From contig CAZWXH010000027.1 of the NCBI GenBank assembly GCA_964637725.1, positions 1 through 19,019 of the forward strand: DNA of 19,019 nt, given 5' to 3'. Both the position numbers and the translations under genes were made by a program. The DNA comes from CAZWXH01 sp964637725 (GTDB lineage Bacteria; Bacillota_I; Bacilli_A; Erysipelotrichales; Coprobacillaceae). The notes under the pieces were generated by a model. The model saw only the letters and a list, made by a program, of their open reading frames with translations, ran no database searches and was not told the origin of the DNA. Below are positions 14,150 to 19,019 of the stretch, in pieces (the first letter of the stretch is position 1; each line of letters begins with the position of its first letter).

Positions 14150-14955
14150 AATTCTTTCACCAACTTCTCTCTATCAATATAATCAGGAGTTTTAATACCT
14201 AATTGTTTTAATCCTTTTGTTATCTTATAAGCAAAAGGAATATCTAATGCTAATGATTCAATTTCTGTTTGATTCATCAATACACTTTCTGGTAGTCCTG
14301 CATCAATAACATGACCATCACTTAATAAAATGACATAGTCAGATAATGCTGCTTCCTCGATATCATGAGTAATTGATAGAATCGTAATATCTTTATTCTT
14401 ATTAAGTTCATGCACCAAAGCATTAATTTCTTTTTTTCCTTTTGGATCAAGCATACTTGTTGCCTCATCTAAAATAATAATAGAAGGACTCATAGCCAAA
14501 ATACCCGCTATTGCTACTCTTTGTTTTTGTCCTCCAGATAATTTAGTTGGTTCATGATCTAGAAATTCAATCATATTCACTTTTGATGCATATTCATTAA
14601 TAATATCATCCATAATTGCTGGATCAACACAAGTATTCTCTAACCCAAAAGCAATATCATCTTTAACCGTTGCCCCAATAAATTGATTATCTGGGTTTTG
14701 AAAAACAATTCCAATTTGACTTCTCACTTGATTTAGACTTTCTTCAGTCAATGAAATTCCACCAACAACAATATCCCCACTCTTTTTTTCTAACAATCCC
14801 ATTAAAAGCTTCGCAATTGTGCTTTTACCGCTACCGTTATGTCCGAGAATCGTTGTATATGAACCTTTTTTTATTTTAAATGATATATGATCAATTGTCT
14901 TTGAATTTTCTTCATATTCAAAACTAAGATCATTAATTTCAATAATATTTTCCAT
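14125..14955 (-). CDS. ecfA1: Energy-coupling factor transporter ATPase EcfA1
   Basis: Partner ATPase to EcfA2. 277 residues from ATG 14955, which has GGAGGA 6-7 bases upstream; the open frame to 15009 would run through the promoter. Walker A 'GHNGSGKST' (38-46), Q-loop 'VFQNPDNQFIGATV' (the NPDNQ form typical of EcfA1), signature 'LSGGQKQRVAIAGIL', Walker B 'IIILDEATSMLDP' (Glu-Ala where EcfA2 has Glu-Pro), and 'SITHDIEEA' with the switch His. First gene of the ecfA1-ecfA2-ecfT-truA-PHP run, which has its own promoter downstream of the rplQ terminator. Confidence 0.95.
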   Translation of the reverse strand: MENIIEINDLSFEYEENSKTIDHISFKIKKGSYTTILGHNGSGKSTIAKLLMGLLEKKSGDIVVGGISLTEESLNQVRSQIGIVFQNPDNQFIGATVKDDIAFGLENTCVDPAIMDDIINEYASKVNMIEFLDHEPTKLSGGQKQRVAIAGILAMSPSIIILDEATSMLDPKGKKEINALVHELNKNKDITILSITHDIEEAALSDYVILLSDGHVIDAGLPESVLMNQTEIESLALDIPFAYKITKGLKQLGIKTPDYIDREKLVKELCQLHSKK

Positions 14956-14977
14956 GGTCTTTCCTCCAAGTATTACA

Positions 14978-15006
14978 ATTTTATTATGATTACTCATCAT
15001 TGTCAA
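14978..15006 (-). promoter_or_regulatory. Promoter of the ecfA1 operon
   Basis: Minus strand: -35 TTGACA (15001-15006), a 17-base spacer, and -10 TAAAAT (14978-14983). The predicted start near 14971 leaves a leader of about 16 bases. The -35 abuts the big hairpin at 15009-15058. Confidence 0.82.
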
Positions 15007-15008
15007 CA

Positions 15009-15058
15009 TTATCCATAAGAAAAGGCCTTTTTTTCAAAAGGTCCTTTCTTATGGATAA
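15009..15058 (-). repeat. Long imperfect hairpin between rplQ and ecfA1
   Basis: Arms starting TTATCCATAAGAAA (15009-15022) and ending TTTCTTATGGATAA (15045-15058) continue inward through GGCCTTTT / AAAAGGTCC, giving about 22 base pairs with two single-base bulges. It follows the rplQ terminator directly and may be a second, back-up terminator; no T-tract follows it on the minus strand. Confidence 0.75.
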
Positions 15059-15086
15059 AAAGTGATGAAAGTTATTCATCACTTTT
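15058..15086 (-). terminator. Intrinsic terminator of the ribosomal protein operon after rplQ
   Basis: Perfect 12-bp stem (AAAAGTGATGAA and TTCATCACTTTT) with a 5-base loop and five T residues on the minus strand (15057-15061). It starts only a few bases after the rplQ stop. Confidence 0.9.
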
Positions 15087-15090
15087 ATTA

Positions 15091-15453
15091 TTAGAATAAA
15101 CCAATTACAGCCATTGGTGCATTATCACCTTTACGGTTATATGTTTTTAACATACGAGTATAACCACCATTTTTATCTGCAAATTTTGGTGCAACATCGT
15201 CAAATAAAACTTGAACAGCTGTTTTACCAGTTGCAGGATCTACAACATCATGTAAGATAGCAGCAGCTTGTCTTCTTGCATGTAAATCTCCACGTTTACC
15301 TAAAGTAATTAAATCATCAACAATTTTACGAACTTCCTTTGCTCTTGTAGCAGTTGTTTCAATAGTACCATGCATAATTACATTAGTAGCTAAGTTATGC
15401 AACATAGAAAGTCTATGAGATGTTTCACGTCCTAATTTTCTATTTCGTGCCAT
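15091..15453 (-). CDS. rplQ: 50S ribosomal protein L17
   Basis: Large subunit protein near the peptide exit tunnel. 120 residues, normal for Firmicutes. Signatures: 'RKLGRETSHRLSMLHNLATN' at the N-terminus, 'TTATRAKEVRKIVDDLITLGK' (the L17 family motif), and 'GGYTRMLKTYNRKGDNAPMA' near the C-terminus. ATG 15453 with an AAGGAG site. It is last in the rpsM-rpsK-rpoA-rplQ string and is followed at once by a terminator. Confidence 0.98.
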   Translation of the reverse strand: MARNRKLGRETSHRLSMLHNLATNVIMHGTIETTATRAKEVRKIVDDLITLGKRGDLHARRQAAAILHDVVDPATGKTAVQVLFDDVAPKFADKNGGYTRMLKTYNRKGDNAPMAVIGLF

Positions 15454-15485
15454 AGATATGTGCTCCTTCCAATATTCTATTTGAA

Positions 15486-16430
15486 TTAGTCAATAGGTTT
15501 AAAACCTAATCCTAATTCAACTAATTTTTCTTTAACTTCTTTTAAAGATTTCTTCCCTAAGTTTCTCACTTTAATCATGTCGTCTTCACTCTTAGCAGCA
15601 AGTTCTTGAACAGTTTGGATACCAGCTCTCTTCAAGCAATTATAAGAACGTACAGATAAGTCTAATTCTTCAATTGTCATATCTAATACCTTATTACTTG
15701 TATCTTCTTCTGTTTCACTCATAACTTCCATGTTCATTGCCATATCAGTTAATTCTACAAACATATTTAAATGTTCTACAAGAATTTTTGCAGCTAATGC
15801 TAAAGCTTCATGTGGTTGAATAGATCCATCAGTTGTAATTTCTAATGCTAATTGATCATATTTCGCACTTTGTCCAACACGAGTTGGTTCAGTTGAATAT
15901 GAAACATTAACAACTGGTGAATAAATTGAATCAGTTGCAATAACACCAATAGTATTAATCAACTTTTTGTTTTGGTCTGCACTTGAATATCCTCTATCTC
16001 TGTGAGCATACATCTCCATATAAAGATGTCCACCCTCAGCAACATGAGCGATTTCAAGATCATCAGAAATCATTTTAACTTCTGATGGACATTGAATGTC
16101 AGCACCTGTTACAATAGCAGGTCCTTTAACATCAATAACCATTGTAGTATCTTCGTCACCATCAATTGAGAATATTAATTTTTTAATATTCAAGATCATT
16201 GAAGTCACATCTTCTACTATTCCTTCAACAGCTGAAAACTCATGGATAGCTCCTTGAACTTTGACAGCGTGAACTGCACATCCAGGAATTGAAGATAGTA
16301 AAACTCTACGAAGAGAGTTTCCTAAAGTTGTACCAAATCCTCTTTCTAAAGGTTCAATAATAAACTTTCCATAATTATCAGTTTCATCATATTCAGCAAC
16401 ATTAAAATTCGCTTTTTCAAATTTTTGCAT
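15486..16430 (-). CDS. rpoA: DNA-directed RNA polymerase alpha subunit
   Basis: Dimerises to start RNA polymerase assembly, and contacts UP elements and activators through its C-terminal domain. 314 residues. The N-terminal domain has 'KFIIEPLERGFGTTLGNSLRRVLLSSIPG' and 'VHAVKVQGAIHEFSAVEGI' (dimer and beta contacts). The C-terminal domain, from about residue 243, contains the helix-hairpin-helix 'SVRSYNCLKRAGIQTVQELA' and 'KVRNLGKKSLKEVKEKL'. A short acidic linker (MSETEEDTSN) joins the two. ATG 16430 is preferred over 16445, as GAGGAGG is well placed only for the former. Confidence 0.98.
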   Translation of the reverse strand: MQKFEKANFNVAEYDETDNYGKFIIEPLERGFGTTLGNSLRRVLLSSIPGCAVHAVKVQGAIHEFSAVEGIVEDVTSMILNIKKLIFSIDGDEDTTMVIDVKGPAIVTGADIQCPSEVKMISDDLEIAHVAEGGHLYMEMYAHRDRGYSSADQNKKLINTIGVIATDSIYSPVVNVSYSTEPTRVGQSAKYDQLALEITTDGSIQPHEALALAAKILVEHLNMFVELTDMAMNMEVMSETEEDTSNKVLDMTIEELDLSVRSYNCLKRAGIQTVQELAAKSEDDMIKVRNLGKKSLKEVKEKLVELGLGFKPID

Positions 16431-16474
16431 TATTTCCCTCCTCAATTTAGAAATAAGTACTACCCTTTACTTCA

Positions 16475-16864
16475 TTATCCACGAGGACGCTTTGGTGGAC
16501 GACACCCGTTATGTGGGATTGGTGTTACATCATTAATAGCTGTAACTTCAAGTCCAGCAGCTTGTAAAGCTCTAACAGCAGCTTCACGTCCTGGACCAGG
16601 ACCTTTAACACATACTTCTACAGATTTCATACCATGATCCATTGATGCTTTTGCACAAGCTTCTGCAGCCATTTGCGCAGCATATGGAGTTGATTTTCTT
16701 GATCCCTTGAATCCAAGTGCTCCAGCACTTGACCAAGTTAAAACGTTACCATGTTCATCAGTTACAGTAACAATAGTGTTATTGAAAGTTGAATGTACAT
16801 GTGCCATACCTTTTGCTATATTCTTTTTAACACGTTTTTTACCACGAGTATTTGTTTTTGCCAT
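16475..16864 (-). CDS. rpsK: 30S ribosomal protein S11
   Basis: Small subunit platform protein close to the decoding site and the Shine-Dalgarno duplex. 129 residues. Signatures: 'NIAKGMAHVHSTFNNTIVTV', 'SSAGALGFKGSRKSTPYAAQ', 'VKGPGPGREAAVRALQAAGL' and 'DVTPIPHNGCRPPK'. The C-terminus ends ...KRPRG, where many bacteria end in an Arg-rich ...RRRV, a small lineage difference. Strong AGGAGGTTGA site before the ATG; 14 bases after rpsM. Confidence 0.98.
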   Translation of the reverse strand: MAKTNTRGKKRVKKNIAKGMAHVHSTFNNTIVTVTDEHGNVLTWSSAGALGFKGSRKSTPYAAQMAAEACAKASMDHGMKSVEVCVKGPGPGREAAVRALQAAGLEVTAINDVTPIPHNGCRPPKRPRG

Positions 16865-16878
16865 TTTTGTTCAACCTC

Positions 16879-17244
16879 CTATTTCTTCTTACCAGCTATT
16901 GGACGTGCTTTACCCTTACGAGTACGTGCATTTGTTTTTGTTTTTTGTCCACGAACTGGAAGTCCTTTACGATGACGGATACCTCTATAGCTTCCGATTT
17001 CCATTAAACGTTTAATGTTTAATGCAACTTCTCTACGAAGATCACCTTCAACTTTAAATTTTTCTACTTCTTTTCTAATCTTTGTTTCTTCTTCTTCAGT
17101 TAAATCTTTAACTCTTGTATCTTCACTGACACCAGTTGCTGCTAAAATTTTTCTAGCACTTGTACTTCCAATACCATAGATATAAGTTAAAGAAACAACT
17201 ACACGTTTGTCACGTGGAATGTCTATACCTGCAATACGAGCCAT
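16879..17244 (-). CDS. rpsM: 30S ribosomal protein S13
   Basis: Head protein of the small subunit forming bridges with the large subunit and touching the P-site tRNA. 121 residues. Starts 'MARIAGIDIPRDKRVVVSLT' and 'YIYGIGSTSARKIL'; carries 'GSYRGIRHRKGLPVRGQKT' and the basic tail 'NARTRKGKARPIAGKKK'. ATG with an AGGAGG site; 14 bases after the rpmJ stop. Confidence 0.98.
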   Translation of the reverse strand: MARIAGIDIPRDKRVVVSLTYIYGIGSTSARKILAATGVSEDTRVKDLTEEEETKIRKEVEKFKVEGDLRREVALNIKRLMEIGSYRGIRHRKGLPVRGQKTKTNARTRKGKARPIAGKKK

Positions 17245-17258
17245 TACTCTTCCTCCTA

Positions 17259-17372
17259 TTAACCTTGTCTTTGTTTATGTTTAGGGTTTTCACAGATTAC
17301 CATAACTCTACCCTTACGTTTAATTACCCTGCATTTATCACATATTGGTTTTACAGATGGTCTTACTTTCAT
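17259..17372 (-). CDS. rpmJ: 50S ribosomal protein L36, zinc-binding form
   Basis: 37-residue protein, found by reading the gap between infA and rpsM. It reads 'MKVRPSVKPICDKCRVIKRK', then 'GRVMVICENPKHKQRQG'. Cys11, Cys14, Cys27 and His32 form the zinc ribbon, so this is the C+ type. L36 stabilises 23S rRNA folding near the GTPase centre side of the subunit. AAGGAGG lies upstream of ATG 17372. Order infA-rpmJ-rpsM is standard. Confidence 0.97.
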   Translation of the reverse strand: MKVRPSVKPICDKCRVIKRKGRVMVICENPKHKQRQG

Positions 17373-17401
17373 CTTAATCTTACCTCCTTTTGGAAGATTT
17401 T

Positions 17402-17623
17402 TTATTTATGTCTAAATGTTATACGCCCACGTGTTAAGTCATATGGAGATATTTCTAATGTTACCTTGTCCCCCGGTAAAATGCGAATGTAATTCATACG
17501 GATTTTACCAGAAACGTGAGCTAAGATAACTGCTCCATTTTCCAATTGTACTTTAAACATTGCATTAGGCAGTGTTTCTAGTACAACCGCTTCTACTTCT
17601 AATACGTCATCTTTTTTTGCCAT
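17402..17623 (-). CDS. infA: Translation initiation factor IF-1
   Basis: 73-residue OB-fold protein that binds the ribosomal A site during initiation with IF2 and IF3. Nearly all of it is signature: 'EVEAVVLETLPNAMFKVQLE', 'NGAVILAHVSGKIRMNYIRI', 'LPGDKVTLEISPYDLTRGRI', and the end 'TFRHK' (the common form is TYRxK). An AGGGAG site lies about 10 bases before the ATG. It sits 18 bases after map. Confidence 0.97.
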   Translation of the reverse strand: MAKKDDVLEVEAVVLETLPNAMFKVQLENGAVILAHVSGKIRMNYIRILPGDKVTLEISPYDLTRGRITFRHK

Positions 17624-17641
17624 TGACTATTAACTCCCTTT

Positions 17642-18388
17642 TTAAAGTTTTGTTAAAATTTCATACCCGTCACTTGTTATAACGATAGTATGTTCGAAAT
17701 GAGCTGCAAGAGATCTATCTCTTGTTACAACTGTCCAATCATCATCTAAAACTTCTGTTTCACAGTTTCCAAGATGTGCCATTGGTTCAATTGCGAGAGT
17801 CATTCCCTCTTTTAATCTAGGACCTCTGCCAGGTGCTCCATAATTAGGAACAGCAGGATCCTCATGAACTTTACTCCCAATCCCGTGACCAGTATAGTCT
17901 CTTGGAGTTGAGCATCCATGATCCTCTAGATATGTTTGTACAGCATGAGAAATATCGGATAAACGATTGCCAGGTTTCACCATAGCTAAACCTGCATTTA
18001 GTGATTCTTCTGTCACTTTCATTAAGTGAGCAGCTTCTTCACTAATTTGACCAACTGCATATGTCCAGGCACTATCACCATGATAGCCTTTATAACATGC
18101 ACCTACATCTACTGAAATAATGTCGCCTTCCTGCAATCTTCTATCACTTGGTATTCCATGCACAACAACTTCATTAAGAGAAGTACATACTGCATTAGGA
18201 AATCCATATAGGTGTAAGAAAGATGGTGTTGCTCCTTCATCACGAATAATCTTTTCACTGATCTCATCAATTTCCTGAGTAGTAATACCAGGAACAATAA
18301 GATCTTTAAGTTTATCATGAACAAGTGCTACAATTCGTCCAGCTTCTTTCATTAACTCAATTTCTCTCTGGTCTTTTGTTACAATCAT
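17642..18388 (-). CDS. map: Methionine aminopeptidase, type I
   Basis: Removes the N-terminal Met from nascent proteins when residue 2 is small; cytosolic, dinuclear metal enzyme. 248 residues. The five metal ligands are at expected positions: Asp94 in 'SVDVGACYKGYHGDSAWT', Asp105 in the same stretch, His168 in 'YTGHGIGSKVHEDP', Glu201 in 'TLAIEPM' and Glu232 in 'AHFEHTIV'. Substrate-contacting His77 is in 'NEVVVHGIP'. There is no N-terminal SH3-binding zinc extension, so it is the short type Ia. Its ATG overlaps the adk stop by one base (TAATG). Confidence 0.98.
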   Translation of the reverse strand: MIVTKDQREIELMKEAGRIVALVHDKLKDLIVPGITTQEIDEISEKIIRDEGATPSFLHLYGFPNAVCTSLNEVVVHGIPSDRRLQEGDIISVDVGACYKGYHGDSAWTYAVGQISEEAAHLMKVTEESLNAGLAMVKPGNRLSDISHAVQTYLEDHGCSTPRDYTGHGIGSKVHEDPAVPNYGAPGRGPRLKEGMTLAIEPMAHLGNCETEVLDDDWTVVTRDRSLAAHFEHTIVITSDGYEILTKL

Positions 18389-19019
18389 TATTTATCCTCC
18401 AAGCTGTTTTCAATGTCTTTATAGACGTCTTCCATAGGTTGGTCACCATTAATGTTAATGATTGTACCTTTCATTGTATAATAATCAATTAAAGGTTTTG
18501 TTTGTTTGTTATAAGTATCAAGTCTAACAGTGACAGCCTCAACGCTTTCATCATCTCTTTGATACAACTCTCCACCACATTTATCGCATACGCCATCAAC
18601 TTTTGGTGGATTAAATTCAATATGGAATGTTGCTCCACAATTTTTACAAGTTCTTCTTCCTGATAATCTCTTAACCAAACGGTCTTGAGGGATATCAAGA
18701 TTAACAATTGCATCAATTGTAAATCCAAATTCTTTTTCCATACTTGCAAGCTCTCTAGCTTGAATTATTGTTCTTGGGAAACCATCTAAAATAATTCCTT
18801 TTTCAAAGAAATCAAGATTTTCTTTTAAATAATCTCTCACCATAGCGATTGTATAATCGTCTGGTACAAGGTGACCAAATTGAATAAAGTATTTTGCAAT
18901 AACACCATATTTAGTTTGTTCACTTAATGCTTTTCTGAATAAGTCTCCAGTAGATATTTGTTTCAAACCAAACTTGTTAACAAGTTTATCAGCTTGAGTC
19001 CCTTTACCAGCACCAGGAG
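18388..19019 (-). CDS. adk: Adenylate kinase, 5' end beyond the window
   Basis: Interconverts ATP + AMP and 2 ADP; cytosolic. The frame is open to the right edge: the last bases encode 'PGAGKGTQADKLVNKFGLKQ' (P-loop), joining 'ISTGDLFRKAL'. The true start lies a few codons outside the window; the apparent TTG start at 18966 is internal. Further motifs: 'GFPRTIIQA' (AMP binding), 'LSGRRTCKNCGATFH' and 'VDGVCDKCGGELYQRDDE', whose four Cys form the zinc site of the LID domain as in many Gram-positive kinases. It is followed by map with a one-base overlap. secY is expected upstream, outside the window. Confidence 0.97.
   Translation of the reverse strand, partial: PGAGKGTQADKLVNKFGLKQISTGDLFRKALSEQTKYGVIAKYFIQFGHLVPDDYTIAMVRDYLKENLDFFEKGIILDGFPRTIIQARELASMEKEFGFTIDAIVNLDIPQDRLVKRLSGRRTCKNCGATFHIEFNPPKVDGVCDKCGGELYQRDDESVEAVTVRLDTYNKQTKPLIDYYTMKGTIININGDQPMEDVYKDIENSLEDK

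Noticed and set aside
18388..18966. Adenylate kinase as a complete gene starting with TTG at 18966
   Set aside because: The frame continues to the window edge with the conserved P-loop (PGAGKGTQ), so the gene is cut by the window.
1..19019. CRISPR array, insertion sequence, prophage or defence system
   Set aside because: No regularly spaced repeats beyond the three short gal sites, and no transposase, integrase, nuclease or phage genes were found.

Overview
The window is AT-rich DNA from a low-GC Gram-positive bacterium (Bacillota). From about 9.9 kb to the end it carries the classic Firmicutes run, transcribed on the minus strand: adk, map, infA, rpmJ, rpsM, rpsK, rpoA, rplQ, then ecfA1, ecfA2, ecfT, truA and rplM, rpsI. 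Clear Shine-Dalgarno sites, the cysteine-rich zinc LID of adenylate kinase, the class 2 (Firmicutes-type) GalT and the use of TGA as a real stop all fit this group. A gut lineage such as Erysipelotrichia/Coprobacillaceae is my best guess from protein flavour, but this is inference. Nearly everything is on the minus strand; only one small gene (2026-2439) is on the plus strand.

Region 1 (1-2475): a MarR-type repressor and a MATE drug/cation exporter form a two-gene operon. Its promoter is near consensus and overlaps a perfect inverted repeat, a probable autoregulatory operator. A divergent SRPBCC-fold gene follows and shares a bidirectional terminator with galK. Region 2 (2475-5390): galT-galK, two Leloir-pathway genes, sit behind a good promoter with three TTTACTAAA-type sites spaced 21 bp apart. 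Region 3 (5388-5966): a YtaF/MntP-like membrane protein. Region 4 (6031-7827): a marR - nitroreductase - pirin operon, probably an electrophile/quinone or redox stress module, with a perfect 22-bp palindrome filling the promoter spacer.

Region 5 (7850-9722) is the accessory part: a decayed cysteine-rich DUF3795-type gene (nonsense codon plus internal deletion/frameshift), a GNAT acetyltransferase that is visibly richer in G+C than its surroundings, an unidentified minus-strand coding remnant, and a HEAT-repeat (DNA alkylation repeat) protein.

Region 6 (9853-19019): rplM-rpsI with their own promoter and terminator; a PHP-family phosphatase following truA; the EcfA1-EcfA2-EcfT energising module for vitamin/metal ECF transporters, with its own promoter; then the distal part of the ribosomal protein/RNA polymerase alpha operon, ending in a strong terminator after rplQ. 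adk runs off the right edge of the window.

I see no CRISPR array, tRNA, rRNA or insertion sequence, and no convincing new multi-gene system. The most interesting items are regulatory: the phased sites before galT, the possibly leaderless marR, and the large extra hairpin between rplQ and ecfA1. The fossil DUF3795 gene is also worth a second look.
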